NCBI RefSeq assembly: GCF_000938305.1
Contig: NZ_JYMT01000018.1
Coordinates: 248,001-312,000, forward strand
Reading direction: 5' to 3'
DNA: 64,000 nucleotides
Source of the DNA: Bradyrhizobium sp. LTSP885
GTDB taxonomy: Bacteria > Pseudomonadota > Alphaproteobacteria > Rhizobiales > Xanthobacteraceae
Below the pieces are notes generated by a model, which did no database searches, had not been told where the DNA came from, and was given only the letters and a program-made list of their open reading frames with translations. Each line of letters opens with the position of its first letter. The stretch's first letter is position 1. Position numbers and translations under genes: made by a program. Shown piece after piece: positions 1-8,834 of this stretch.

Positions 1-486
1 GCCTGCCTTCCAGGCATGCGGCATCTGTGCGGATGCCGCCTCGTCATATCCGGGCAGGGCGTCGAATCGCAGCTCGATGCCGGGTGCGAGGACCAGCCGG
101 TCGTAGGACAGCGTTGTGTCGTCGCCGAAGCCGATCGTGCGTGCCTGTGCGTCGACTCTTTTGGCGGCCTGCGCGACAACGACAATGCCGTCGGCCGCGA
201 CCTTGTCGTAGGTGAATGTCTGTTGAGGGAGCTCGCGCAAGCCCGCGATCACCTCGTTGCTGAGCGGGCAGGCGGTGAACGTCGTGTTTGGCTCGATCAG
301 CGTGACCTGAAGCGTGGCGTCGAGCCGCCGCAGCGCCCGCGCGCAAGCGGCGCCGCCGAAGCCGCCGCCGATCACAGCGACGCGCGCCGCCGATTGCGCA
401 AACGCCGGACATGCCAGCGTTGCCGCGGCGACGACAGCGGCTCCGCGGACGACATCCCTGCGCGTCAGACGACGCGTGACGGCCAT
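1..486 (-). CDS. FccB-like FAD-dependent flavoprotein, Tat-exported (3' end beyond window)
   Basis: This is the first 162 codons of a gene that leaves the window at base 1 with its frame still open. The start is an ATG read from 486. A twin-arginine signal covers residues 1-31 (arginine pairs at 5-6 and 9-10, hydrophobic stretch, AFA cleavage site), so the protein should be exported folded. A dinucleotide-binding Rossmann motif, GGGFGG, sits at residues 40-45, and TACPLSNEVI near residues 71-80 matches the cysteine segment of flavocytochrome c sulfide dehydrogenase flavoproteins. The family passes electrons from sulfide or a similar donor to a cytochrome c. The gene starts 58 bp after iorB on the same strand and probably belongs to that operon. 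No cytochrome subunit is visible in the window. Sulfide as substrate is uncertain, since FccB-like flavoproteins vary. Confidence 0.75.
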   Translation of the reverse strand, partial: MAVTRRLTRRDVVRGAAVVAAATLACPAFAQSAARVAVIGGGFGGAACARALRRLDATLQVTLIEPNTTFTACPLSNEVIAGLRELPQQTFTYDKVAADGIVVVAQAAKRVDAQARTIGFGDDTTLSYDRLVLAPGIELRFDALPGYDEAASAQMPHAWKAG

Positions 487-544
487 GCAGGACAATCCGG
501 AAAGAGGGGAGCGGCGGCCGATCGGGCCGCCGCCAATTATTGGA

Positions 545-2731
545 TCAGGCGAAGGTGATGTTCTGGTTACGCAGCGGGAATGTCCTGATACGCTTGCCGG
601 TCGCCGCGAAATAGGCGTTCAATACCGCCGGCGCCGCAACGCCGATGGTCGGTTCGCCGACGCCGCCCCAGAACCCGCCGCTCGGCGCCATCACCGATTC
701 GACCTTCGGCATCTCGTTGATGCGCATCGAGTTGTAGGTGTCGAAATTGGTCTGCTCGATGCGGCCGTCCTTCACGGTGCAGCCGCCGTAGAACAGCGCG
801 CTCAGGCCATAGACGAAGGAGCCCGCGATCTGCCGCTCGACCTGCGCCGGATTGACGACATAGCCGGGATCGGTGGACGCGACGATGCGATGCACCTTGA
901 TCTTGCTGCCGTCGGTCACCGAGATCTCGGCGGCGCCGGCGACGTAGCTGCCATAGCCCATCACCTGCGCGATGCCGCGATAGACGCCCTGTGGCGCCGG
1001 CGTGCCCCAGCCGATCTTCTCGGCCACGGCGTTGAGAACGGCGAGGTGCTTCGGATGCGTGCCCATCAGCTTGCGGCGGAATTCGAGCGGGTCCTGGCCT
1101 GCGGCCTGGGCCAGCTCATCCATGAAGCATTCGAGATAGATCGCGTTGTGATTGACGTTGACGCCGCGCCAGAAGCCCGGCGGGACGTGCGGGTTGCGCA
1201 TCGCATGCTCAACCAACAGGTTTGGCACCGTATAGCCGATCGCCGCCTCGCCGGATTGCGCGACGCCCTGGAACGCTGCCGGATCCATGCCGTTCTGCAA
1301 CGCTTCCGGGCGCACCGAGAACAGGATCGATTGTCCCGACAGCCGGTAGTGCAGCCCGACCAGATTGTTGTCGGCATCGAACGCGCCGGTCAATTTGCAT
1401 TGCGTGATCGGGTGATACTTGCCGTGCTGCATGTCCTCTTCGCGCGACCACAACAGTTTGATCGGGGTACCCGGCATCTGCTTGGCGATCGCGACCGCCT
1501 GGCGGACATAGTCGGTCATGCCGCGCCGGCCGAAGCCGCCGCCGAGCATCATTTTGTGCACGTCGACTTTCTCCGGCGGCAGGCCGGAGGCCTCCAGCGC
1601 CGCTGCGTAGGCCGCCTCGCCATTCTGGGTGCCGCACCACACCTCGCATTTGTCAGCTGTGTAGAGCGCGGTGGCGTTCATCGGCTCCATCGTGGCGTGG
1701 TTCTGGTAGGGGTAGCTGTAGACCGCCTCGACTTTCTTTGCTGCGCTGGCAATCGCAGCTTTCACGTCGCCGTTCTGCTGGCCGACATAGGCCGGCTGCG
1801 CATTGTCGAGACCTTCGGCCAGCCACTTCGCAATCGTCTCGCTGGAGACTTTTGCGTTGTCGCCTTCGTCCCAGACGATCGGCAAGGCGTCGAGCGCTGT
1901 CTTGGCGTGCCACCAGGTGTCGGCGACGACGGCGACCGCGCTGTCGCCGACCCGCACTACCTTCTTGACGCCCTTCATGCTGGCGATCTTGGCTTCGTCA
2001 AAACTCTTCAGCTTGCCGCCGAACACCGGACAATCCTTGATCGCGGCGTTGAGCATGCCCGGCAGCTTGACGTCGATGCCGTAGACCATCTTGCCAGTGG
2101 TCTTGTCTGACGTGTCGAGCCGCTTCAGGCCCTTGCCCGCGATGGTCCAGTCCTTCGGGTCCTTCAGCTTGACGTCAGTCGGCGGCTCGAGCTTGCCTGC
2201 GGCTTCTGCGACCTTGCCGTAGGTGGTGGTCTTGCCGGACGGCATGTGGGTGATGACGCTGCTCGACGCCTTGCATTCCGAGACCGGCACCTTCCAGTCG
2301 TTGGCGGCGGCCTGGATCAGCATCATGCGGGCCGCCGCGCCGCCCTTGCGGACATAGTCCTGCGAGGTGCGGATGCCGCGGCTGCCGCCGGTGGAGAAAT
2401 CGCCCCAGACGCGCTTGCGGGCGACGCTCTGGCCGGGCGTCGGGAATTCGGTCGTGACCTTCGACCAGTCGCATTCCAGCTCCTCGGCGACGAGCTGGGC
2501 GAGGCCGGTGAGCGTGCCCTGGCCCATCTCGGAGCGGGCAATGCGGATCACCACGGTATCGTCGGGCCGGATCACGACCCAGCAATTGACCTCGGGCGAG
2601 CCGTCGGCGGCGCGCACCACGGATGGCCCGCCGAAGGGAAGATCGAGGCCGAGCGCGAGACCGGCACCGGCGGTGGTTGCGCCGATGACGAAGGCGCGGC
2701 GATTGAGCTTTGGCATGATGTGCTGATTCAT
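545..2731 (-). CDS. iorB: isoquinoline 1-oxidoreductase-type molybdenum hydroxylase, large (beta) subunit
   Basis: The predicted protein has 728 residues from an ATG at 2731. A GGAGG site lies eight bases upstream, and a start at 2761 would overlap the iorA stop. The N-terminus has a Tat-like sequence (LNRRAFVIG, then a hydrophobic run to about residue 35). Two aldehyde/xanthine-dehydrogenase molybdopterin-binding segments follow. The C-terminal GGVGEPTIG contains the Gly-x-Gly-Glu glutamate that acts as base in this family. With IorA it should hydroxylate an N-heteroaromatic or oxidise an aldehyde using water as oxygen source. Electrons go through the iron-sulfur subunit to a cytochrome or flavoprotein. 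The true substrate cannot be read from sequence, and many such pairs carry this name without a tested substrate. Confidence 0.88.
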   Translation of the reverse strand: MNQHIMPKLNRRAFVIGATTAGAGLALGLDLPFGGPSVVRAADGSPEVNCWVVIRPDDTVVIRIARSEMGQGTLTGLAQLVAEELECDWSKVTTEFPTPGQSVARKRVWGDFSTGGSRGIRTSQDYVRKGGAAARMMLIQAAANDWKVPVSECKASSSVITHMPSGKTTTYGKVAEAAGKLEPPTDVKLKDPKDWTIAGKGLKRLDTSDKTTGKMVYGIDVKLPGMLNAAIKDCPVFGGKLKSFDEAKIASMKGVKKVVRVGDSAVAVVADTWWHAKTALDALPIVWDEGDNAKVSSETIAKWLAEGLDNAQPAYVGQQNGDVKAAIASAAKKVEAVYSYPYQNHATMEPMNATALYTADKCEVWCGTQNGEAAYAAALEASGLPPEKVDVHKMMLGGGFGRRGMTDYVRQAVAIAKQMPGTPIKLLWSREEDMQHGKYHPITQCKLTGAFDADNNLVGLHYRLSGQSILFSVRPEALQNGMDPAAFQGVAQSGEAAIGYTVPNLLVEHAMRNPHVPPGFWRGVNVNHNAIYLECFMDELAQAAGQDPLEFRRKLMGTHPKHLAVLNAVAEKIGWGTPAPQGVYRGIAQVMGYGSYVAGAAEISVTDGSKIKVHRIVASTDPGYVVNPAQVERQIAGSFVYGLSALFYGGCTVKDGRIEQTNFDTYNSMRINEMPKVESVMAPSGGFWGGVGEPTIGVAAPAVLNAYFAATGKRIRTFPLRNQNITFA

Positions 2732-2741
2732 GGCTGCCTCC

Positions 2742-3191
2742 TTATGCGCTTGCGGCAGCATGGATCGCCTCGCGCACCTGCTGGAAGGTGCCGCAGCGAC
2801 AGATATTGGTGATGGCGTCGTCGATGTCCTGATCGGTCGGCTTGGGGTTCTCCTTCAGGAGCGCCGCGACCGCCATGATCATGCCGCTCTGACAGTAGCC
2901 GCATTGCGGGACGTCATTGGCGATCCAGGCCAGCTGCACCTTGTGCAGGGCGTTGTTGACGCCGAGGCCTTCGATGGTGGTGATCGCCTTGCCCGCGGCT
3001 TCGCTGACCGTGACGCCGCAGGAGCGCATTGCGACGCCGTCGATATGCACGGTGCAGGCGCCGCATTGTGCGATGCCGCAACCGTATTTGGTCCCCGTCA
3101 GTCCGACATTCTCACGAATCGCCCACAGCAGGGGCGTGTCGTCCTCGACGTCTACGTTGATTGTCTTGCCGTTGATATTGAGGTTTGCCAT
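2742..3191 (-). CDS. iorA: isoquinoline 1-oxidoreductase-type (2Fe-2S) small (alpha) subunit
   Basis: This 149-residue protein has the two-domain iron-sulfur layout of molybdenum hydroxylase small subunits. A plant-ferredoxin-type cluster site lies at about residues 38-60 ([15 protein letters not shown] plus a later cysteine), and a helical [2Fe-2S] domain carries CGYCQSGM and CRCGTF at about residues 98-137. It relays electrons from the molybdenum centre of IorB. It lies first in the minus-strand order iorA-iorB-FccB-like, with ten bases between its stop and the iorB start. It has no export signal of its own, so it may travel with the Tat-dependent large subunit. No maturation genes (XdhC type) are seen nearby. 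Confidence 0.92.
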   Translation of the reverse strand: MANLNINGKTINVDVEDDTPLLWAIRENVGLTGTKYGCGIAQCGACTVHIDGVAMRSCGVTVSEAAGKAITTIEGLGVNNALHKVQLAWIANDVPQCGYCQSGMIMAVAALLKENPKPTDQDIDDAITNICRCGTFQQVREAIHAAASA

Positions 3192-3345
3192 CGCTTTCCC
3201 CTGATTGGTCCAATCCTCCGATTGAACTTCAGCGCGATGTTGGCCTTGAAACTGGAACGGTTCAAATCAAGAAAACGCGTTTGCAGCGCGGAAAAGAAAA
3301 TTGATGGCGCGGTGTTTGGTCGTGGCCGCGAACATTACCTGTCTG

Positions 3346-4746
3346 TCATGTTTTCTGCGGCGAACCGACAGCCAGGCGCAGAAAGCTCATGACGCTGCCG
3401 AGTGCCGCAAAGCCTGCGCCGAGCGCGAGCGCGACGGTCGCGCCCTCGCGGCCGGCCAGCGCAAAGCACAGCGCGGCAAGCGCAGCGCCGGTGGTCTGCC
3501 CGGTGAGCCGCGCGGTTGCGACGATGCCACTGGCGCTACCGCTGCGGTGGGGCGGGGCGCTCGACATGATCGCCTTCATGTTGGGGGTCTGGAAGAAGCC
3601 GAATCCGAAGCCGCAGATCATCGTGCGCCAGACGATGTTGGCGACGCTGGGCTCGGTCGGCAGGGTCGCCAGCAGCACCATGCCCAGACCAAGCAACACC
3701 ATGCCGATGCCGCCGAGGATGCCGGCGGGATAGCGGTCGGAGAGGCGTCCGCCGATTGGCGCCATGAAGGCGACCACCAGCGGCCAGGGCGTCATGAAGA
3801 AGCCGGTCTCGACCTGCGAGCGATGCAATATGTCCTCGAAGTAGAACGGCAAGGACACGAAGGCGAGGCCCTGCACAGCAAATGAGCAGACTGCGGTGGC
3901 CGCTGACAGCGCGAAGATCGGCCGGCGGAACAGATCGATCGGCAGCATCGGCGCGGGATGATCGGCGTGCCGTCGCGTGAGGATCCAGCCAAACAGCAAC
4001 GCGCCGACGAGTTCGGCGATGACAAGCGCGGGTGCGGCCTTGTGCGCGGCGCTGCCGATGCCGATGATGAACAGGCCAAGGCAGGCGGAGGCGAGCGCCG
4101 CCCCGGTGAAATCGAAAGCGTGGGTGGCGCGCGGCGTCGCCGGCAGCGTCTTCAGGCCGATCACGAGCGCGATCAGGCCGAACGGAATATTGACCGCGAA
4201 CAGCCAGGGCCATGGCCCGAAGGCCAGGATGCCGGACGCGATCGTCGGCCCCAGCGTGAAGGCGGTCGCGACCACGAGCGCATTGTGGCCAAAACCGCGG
4301 CCGAGCATCCGGCTCGGATAGACGAAGCGCACCAGCGCGGTGTTGACGCTCATCAGGCCGCTGGCGCCCAGTCCCTGCAGGGTGCGCGCCACAAGCAGGC
4401 TTGGCAGTGACCACGCCAGGGCGCAGCCAATTGACGCCAATGTGAACAGCAGGAGACCGCACAGATAGATGCGCTGGTGGCCGACGATTTCACCGAGCGC
4501 GCCGAGCGGCAGCAGCGTCGCGACCAGGGCAATCTGGTAGACGTTGACGACCCATACCACTTCGGCCGGGCTGACATGGAGATCATTGGCGATCGCCGGC
4601 AGGGCGATGTTGGCAATCGCGGTATCGAGCGAGGCCATCGCCAGCGCCGTGAAGATCGCGGCCACCGCCCAGCGCCGGGTCTCCCACGGCAATCCGTCGG
4701 TGACGGGCGCCGCAACTGCGCCTGATGTCGGGGTCTTTTCGAGCAT
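3346..4746 (-). CDS. MFS drug-efflux transporter, DHA2 (EmrB/QacA) type
   Basis: The 466-residue protein is strongly hydrophobic, with about 14 predicted membrane segments, as usual for the DHA2 branch of proton-driven exporters. LDTAIANIALPAI near residues 40-52 is the DHA2 motif D1 region (LDxTIVNVALP), and GHQRIYLCG corresponds to the loop 2-3 motif. ARTLQGLGASGLMSVNTALV matches the segment around helix 4. A TetR regulator lies upstream on the same strand with 105 bp between, which suggests TetR-controlled export of a toxic or self-made compound. The protein ends a little after the last helix, as expected. The substrate cannot be predicted. Confidence 0.85.
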   Translation of the reverse strand: MLEKTPTSGAVAAPVTDGLPWETRRWAVAAIFTALAMASLDTAIANIALPAIANDLHVSPAEVVWVVNVYQIALVATLLPLGALGEIVGHQRIYLCGLLLFTLASIGCALAWSLPSLLVARTLQGLGASGLMSVNTALVRFVYPSRMLGRGFGHNALVVATAFTLGPTIASGILAFGPWPWLFAVNIPFGLIALVIGLKTLPATPRATHAFDFTGAALASACLGLFIIGIGSAAHKAAPALVIAELVGALLFGWILTRRHADHPAPMLPIDLFRRPIFALSAATAVCSFAVQGLAFVSLPFYFEDILHRSQVETGFFMTPWPLVVAFMAPIGGRLSDRYPAGILGGIGMVLLGLGMVLLATLPTEPSVANIVWRTMICGFGFGFFQTPNMKAIMSSAPPHRSGSASGIVATARLTGQTTGAALAALCFALAGREGATVALALGAGFAALGSVMSFLRLAVGSPQKT

Positions 4747-4851
4747 GCCTCAGATATCTCCAAGATCGGCATGTACTACGCTGGCCTCCCGTTCCACAGT
4801 TGTTTCGCTGCATGATGCGTATGCGATGCGGCCTTGCCAGAAGCCGTCCCG

Positions 4852-5463
4852 TCACGGTCGATGCAGATATCCCTCGATGGCGCGCAGCACCCGGCGGCTG
4901 GCGGCAGCCCGCGACAGGTCCTTCTGAAGCGCATGATCGACCATGGCGCGGGAGATCACGATCACGTCCTCGATCGCATCGCCATCGACGGGTTTGCCGA
5001 TCTCGCTTCGGTGTCTCTCCAGCAGGGCACGGACCAACGCCTTCAGCTCTCCGGACGCCGATGAATCTGACGACGTCGGCCGCAGGCGATCTTCCTCGGT
5101 CTCCAGGATGCGGTTCAGTCCCGCCCGCGCGGCGTGCACCTCGATCTGGGCGCGAACGAGGAGCTTGAGTGCCGCCGTCAGGCTCTTTCCCTCGGATGCC
5201 GCGAACGCATCCCGCACCTTCTCCAATAGCTCGTCTTCGAATCTGGCGATCAGGGCCAACGTCAGCGCGTCCTTGTTGGGGAAGTACTGGTAGACCGAGC
5301 CGACGCTGATCCCGCCACGCTCGGCGACAGCGTTGGTGTTGTAACCCTCCAGCCCGCGCGCCTCCAAAACGCGAGCCGCCGCTTCCAGGATGACCGCCAC
5401 CGTCTCCCGCGAACGGTGCTGAAGCGGCTGTTTCCGGGCCTTTACGCGCCGTTTCGCCGGCAT
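4852..5463 (-). CDS. TetR/AcrR-family transcriptional regulator
   Basis: The start is the ATG at 5463, giving 203 residues; the longer open frame upstream would run through the divergent promoter and the darcynin gene. After a basic leader, the TetR helix-turn-helix occupies about residues 17-63, with the family sequence AVAERGGISVGSVYQYFPNK. The C-terminal half is a helical ligand-binding domain rich in Leu and Arg, without a recognisable effector signature. It sits between the co-directional MFS pump and the divergent darcynin gene, so it probably represses one or both. A near-palindrome at 5497-5510 in the shared 76-bp gap is a candidate operator. Confidence 0.88.
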   Translation of the reverse strand: MPAKRRVKARKQPLQHRSRETVAVILEAAARVLEARGLEGYNTNAVAERGGISVGSVYQYFPNKDALTLALIARFEDELLEKVRDAFAASEGKSLTAALKLLVRAQIEVHAARAGLNRILETEEDRLRPTSSDSSASGELKALVRALLERHRSEIGKPVDGDAIEDVIVISRAMVDHALQKDLSRAAASRRVLRAIEGYLHRP

Positions 5464-5496
5464 GAAATTCACTCCTGAAACGCGAGTTGTGGAATA

Positions 5497-5510
5497 CGAG
5501 CAATTACTCA
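5497..5510. promoter_or_regulatory. candidate TetR operator between tetR and the darcynin gene
   Basis: CGAGCAATTACTCA is a near-perfect 14-bp palindrome (five of seven positions pair), a size and shape usual for TetR-family operators. On the plus strand it lies in the spacer between a weak -35-like TTGTGG (5487-5492) and a -10-like CATTAT (5511-5516). A bound repressor would therefore block the darcynin promoter and, from the other side, tetR itself. This rests on symmetry and position only. Confidence 0.35.
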
Positions 5511-5539
5511 CATTATGGACGCGAAAGGAGAACTGATCA

Positions 5540-5902
5540 ATGACCACATCGCAATCGACAATTTCCGCCGTCCTCCCTGAACATGAGGATGATCCCCACA
5601 CGTTCCACATCTTCGTCATGGTCAAGACCACGCGGCATTGGCTCGATCTGAAGACCGAGCAGCGCCGCGCCTTCCTGGACGAGGAAATCATCCCGTTGCT
5701 CCGGCGGCGCCCCGAACTCCGGATACGCTGGTTCGAACCGGAGGCTTTCTCGACCAGGGCGACCGACGTGATGATTTGCGAAACCCGCGACCTGACGGCC
5801 TGGGCCTGGTTCTGCGATCACCTTCGTGACACCCGGTTCTGGGACCACTATTTCGAGGTGCTCGACATCATGCCGGCGCTCGAAGGCAATTACCTGGCGT
5901 AG
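5540..5902 (+). CDS. darcynin-family protein
   Basis: This soluble 120-residue protein begins at an ATG preceded by AAGGAG. The core matches the darcynin family (small proteins of unknown function) as I recall it: FVMVKTTRHWLDL, then RRAFLDEEIIPLL, IRWFEPEAFSTRATDVMICET, DLTAWAWFCDHLRDTRFW and a closing EVLDIMPALEGNYL. The alternating strands and helices suggest a ferredoxin-like alpha+beta fold of the dimeric-barrel kind. It is divergent from tetR with a shared 76-bp control region, and the MFS pump lies beyond tetR. The grouping suggests that its expression answers the same chemical signal as the pump. No catalytic residues are known to me for this family, so no activity is assigned. Confidence 0.7.
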   Translation: MTTSQSTISAVLPEHEDDPHTFHIFVMVKTTRHWLDLKTEQRRAFLDEEIIPLLRRRPELRIRWFEPEAFSTRATDVMICETRDLTAWAWFCDHLRDTRFWDHYFEVLDIMPALEGNYLA

Positions 5903-5936
5903 GGAATCCGTTCGACGCCAGCACGGCTTTATCCGC

Positions 5937-6022
5937 CGTCATTGCGAGGAGCGAAACGACGAAGCAATCCATGCGTCCGCGAATGCGGAAAGATGGATTG
6001 CTTCGCTTCGCTCGCAATGACG
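5937..6022. repeat. REP-like palindromic repeat, CGTCATTGCGAG family
   Basis: The element begins CGTCATTGCGAGGAGCGAAA and ends CTTCGCTCGCAATGACG. The arms are inverted copies, and the inner parts GCAATCCAT and ATGGATTGC also pair, so the whole folds as one long hairpin. A second, shorter copy occurs at 52908-52962. Such elements are scattered between genes in Bradyrhizobium-like genomes. Here it fills the convergent gap between the darcynin and iclR genes and may end both transcripts. Confidence 0.8.
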
Positions 6023-6061
6023 TGGATAGGCTCTTGCTGCGTTAATACACCGCCGCTTTTC

Positions 6062-6850
6062 TTACCCCTCCGCCACCAGCGCGCGGATGCTGCGGGCGAG
6101 TCCGAGGATGCGCGGGCCGCATTCGCGCTCGATCTGTTCGGCGCTGAAGCGGAATGAGGGAACGCCGCAATTGACCGCCAGGCATTCGCCTGATGGCGTC
6201 CGGTAGAGCGGCGCGGCGACGCCGAAGATTTCGCGCCGCCACTCGCCGAGCGAGACGGCGAAGCCGCGCTCCTTGCACAGCTCGATATCAGGCAGCGTGC
6301 GCCTCTCGACGTAATCGAACTCGTCCGGGCGCTCAGCTTTGACGCGCGCCACATAGGCGTCGAGCTCGTCCCCAGTGAACAGCGACAACAGCGCGCGTCC
6401 GACCGCGGTCGGCGCCAGCGTGCTGACGAAGCCGACGTCAGGCACATGCGGCGCCGCATCGGTGGTGCGCAGCGTCTCGACATAGATGAAGTCGAGCCCG
6501 AACGGCATTGCGATCGATACCGTGCCGCCGGCATAGGTCGCGAAGTCGCGCATCAGAGGACGCGCGAGCTGGCGGACTTTGAGGGACGACAACACCGGAT
6601 AGGCCGCGGCGAGCACGCCGAGCCCGAGTACGAATCGGCCCTTTGGGTCGCGCCCGAGGTAACCGAGCTGCTCGAGCGTGTAGGTCAGCCGCGACACCGT
6701 CGGCCTTGAGAGGCCGGTATGCTGGGCGAGTTCGGCATTCGACAGCGCGCCGGGGTGCCTCCTGAAGGCCGCCAGTACATCGAGCCCATGCGCCAGAGTG
6801 GTCGCAAAGGACGGATCGGTTTGCGGTTCGGCCGTAATCAGCGACGTCAT
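6062..6850 (-). CDS. IclR-family transcriptional regulator
   Basis: The gene encodes 262 residues from an ATG at 6850. The same frame stays open to 8977, but that part lies opposite the monooxygenase and is a shadow. The N-terminal winged helix-turn-helix (about residues 15-75) contains NAELAQHTGLSRPTVSRLTY and is followed by the IclR effector-binding domain. That domain ends with the typical segment around GVAAPLYRTPSGECLAVNCG. The gene is divergent from the flavin monooxygenase, which suggests that it controls the monooxygenase-sulfatase pair. IclR proteins usually sense small aromatic or aliphatic acids, but the effector here is unknown. Confidence 0.9.
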   Translation of the reverse strand: MTSLITAEPQTDPSFATTLAHGLDVLAAFRRHPGALSNAELAQHTGLSRPTVSRLTYTLEQLGYLGRDPKGRFVLGLGVLAAAYPVLSSLKVRQLARPLMRDFATYAGGTVSIAMPFGLDFIYVETLRTTDAAPHVPDVGFVSTLAPTAVGRALLSLFTGDELDAYVARVKAERPDEFDYVERRTLPDIELCKERGFAVSLGEWRREIFGVAAPLYRTPSGECLAVNCGVPSFRFSAEQIERECGPRILGLARSIRALVAEG

Positions 6851-6879
6851 GCAAAATAATGGTCTCAGATGGCCATTTT

Positions 6880-6920
6880 TGTCAATATACCGAAATGAAT
6901 TTGCCAATTGTGTCGATATG
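6880..6920. promoter_or_regulatory. paired TGTCRATAT direct repeats in the iclR-monooxygenase gap
   Basis: TGTCAATATA at 6880-6889 recurs as TGTCGATATG at 6911-6920, a 31-bp repeat distance that would put both on the same DNA face. The repeats lie in the AT-rich 123-bp divergent gap. They are candidates for IclR binding, which often uses repeated or palindromic boxes. No experimental support is implied. Confidence 0.3.
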
Positions 6921-6973
6921 GGGTTATTTGCGCTGGAACGCACCCAAAAGCCCGATGAGTGAGGCGCTTGCTG

Positions 6974-8794
6974 ATGACCATGACTGACCGGCCCCAGGAC
7001 GCAAAACCCTCTGCAATCGACAAGGAGCGCCTGCGTCAAAAATATCTGGAGGAGCGCAACAAGCGGCTGCGCGCTGACGGTAACGACCAGTATCTCCAGA
7101 TCAAGGGACAGCTGGCGCACTATCTCGACGATCCCTACACGCCGGTCACCCCGCGTGCGCCGAAGACCGACCACGTCACCTTCGCCTTCATCGGCGGTGG
7201 CTTTGCCGGGCTTGCCACCGCGGCGCGGCTGACCGAGGCCGGCATCAAGGACGTCCGTATCATCGAGAAGGGCGGCGATTTCGGCGGCACCTGGTACTGG
7301 AACCGGTATCCCGGCGCGCAATGCGACACGGCGTCGATGGTCTACATGCCGCTCTTGGAAGAGACCGGCCACATGCCGTCGGAGAAATACGCGCACGCGC
7401 CTGAAATCCTCGCGCACTGCCAGCGGATCGGCAGACATTTCGGCCTCACCGACAACGCGCTGTTTCACACCGAGGTGGTGAGCCTCGACTGGGACGAGGC
7501 CCATTCGCGCTGGACGATCCGCACCACCAGGGGCGACGCCTTTACCGCGCAATATGTCGGCATCGGCACCGGTCCGCTGCATGTACCGAAGCTTCCCGGC
7601 ATTCCCGGCATCGAGAACTTTAAGGGGCATTCGTTCCACACCAGCCGCTGGGATTACGACTACACCGGCGGTAATCCCCAGGGCGCGCTGCTGGAGAAGC
7701 TCGCCGACAAGCGCGTCGGCATCATCGGGACAGGTGCAACCTCCGTGCAGTGCGTGCCGCACCTCGCGCGCGCCTGCAAGGAGCTCTACGTGTTCCAGCG
7801 CACGCCATCGTCGGTCGACGTGCGCGGCAATGCTCCGATTGATCCAAAATGGTTCGCGGATATTGCTACGCCCGGTTGGCAACTGCGCTGGCTGGAAAAT
7901 TTCACTGCAAATCAGGCCGGCGGCTCCGCGGAAGAGGATCTGGTGCAGGATGGCTGGACCGATTTGTCGAAGCGGATCCGTGCCAAGGTCATGCTGCTGC
8001 CGCGCGAGCAACGGACCGTGCAGAACATGCGGGCCGCTTTCGAGGATTCCGACTTCGAAAAGATGGAGGAAATCCGCAACCGGATCGACACGATCGTCCG
8101 CGATCGCGAGACGGCTGCGAATCTCAAGGCCTGGTACGGCCAGCTCTGCAAGCGGCCGTGCTTCCATGACGCCTATTTGCAGGCGTTCAATACGCCCGGC
8201 ACCCATCTGGTCGATACCGACGGCAAGGGGGTCGATGAGATCACCGAGAACGGGATCGTTGTCGCAGGCAAGGAGTACGAACTCGATTGCATCATCTATG
8301 CGTCCGGCTTCGAGGTCGGCACGGAATACAAGCGCCGCGCGGGCTTCGACCTGACGGGTCGGGATGGCGTCAAGCTGTCGGAGTATTGGGCACAGGGCAT
8401 GCGCACCAAGCACGGCATCCACGTCCACGGCTTTCCAAACGCGTTCTTCGTGCAGCCGACGCAGGGCGCCAATCTCATTTCCAACGTGCCGCACAATTTG
8501 ACCGAGGCGGCGAGGACGATCGCACAAATGGTGAGCCACGCGCAGGCGAACGGCTTTGCGCAGATCGAAGTTAGCAAGGAAGCCGAAGATCGCTGGATCG
8601 AGCTGCTGCTGACGAGCGTTGGCCGGATGATCGGCGGGCCGGACTGCACGCCCGGCTACTATAACAACGAAGGGCACGAGCCCGGCCCGGCCGCCAAGCT
8701 TAACGTCGGCTATCCGGCCGGTGCCTTGGCCTACTTCAAATATATCGACGAGTGGCGCCGCAGCGGGCAGTTCGAAGGTGTGCAGTTTCGCTGA
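6974..8794 (+). CDS. flavin-containing monooxygenase, Baeyer-Villiger type
   Basis: The start chosen is ATG 6974, with GAGG about nine bases upstream; ATG 6980 is also possible. This gives 606 residues. An N-terminal extension of about 65 residues precedes the FAD Rossmann motif GGGFAG (about 74-79) and GGTWYWNRYPGAQCD. The segment FKGHSFHTSRWDY (about 216-228) fits the Baeyer-Villiger fingerprint FxGxxxHxxxW, and a second nucleotide motif, GTGATS (about 252-257), binds NADPH. Such enzymes insert oxygen next to a ketone to make an ester or lactone. It is followed 40 bp later by an MBL-fold hydrolase, and the pair looks like a ketone or detergent-like catabolic unit controlled by the divergent IclR. 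The substrate is unknown. Confidence 0.87.
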   Translation: MTMTDRPQDAKPSAIDKERLRQKYLEERNKRLRADGNDQYLQIKGQLAHYLDDPYTPVTPRAPKTDHVTFAFIGGGFAGLATAARLTEAGIKDVRIIEKGGDFGGTWYWNRYPGAQCDTASMVYMPLLEETGHMPSEKYAHAPEILAHCQRIGRHFGLTDNALFHTEVVSLDWDEAHSRWTIRTTRGDAFTAQYVGIGTGPLHVPKLPGIPGIENFKGHSFHTSRWDYDYTGGNPQGALLEKLADKRVGIIGTGATSVQCVPHLARACKELYVFQRTPSSVDVRGNAPIDPKWFADIATPGWQLRWLENFTANQAGGSAEEDLVQDGWTDLSKRIRAKVMLLPREQRTVQNMRAAFEDSDFEKMEEIRNRIDTIVRDRETAANLKAWYGQLCKRPCFHDAYLQAFNTPGTHLVDTDGKGVDEITENGIVVAGKEYELDCIIYASGFEVGTEYKRRAGFDLTGRDGVKLSEYWAQGMRTKHGIHVHGFPNAFFVQPTQGANLISNVPHNLTEAARTIAQMVSHAQANGFAQIEVSKEAEDRWIELLLTSVGRMIGGPDCTPGYYNNEGHEPGPAAKLNVGYPAGALAYFKYIDEWRRSGQFEGVQFR

Positions 8795-8834
8795 GTGAAG
8801 CGCGACCAATAACAATGCGAGGGAGTAAACGACC

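Noticed and set aside
314..2110. 598-codon plus-strand frame opposite iorB
   Set aside because: The composition is Arg/Ala/His-rich without motifs, a typical shadow of a GC-rich coding strand.
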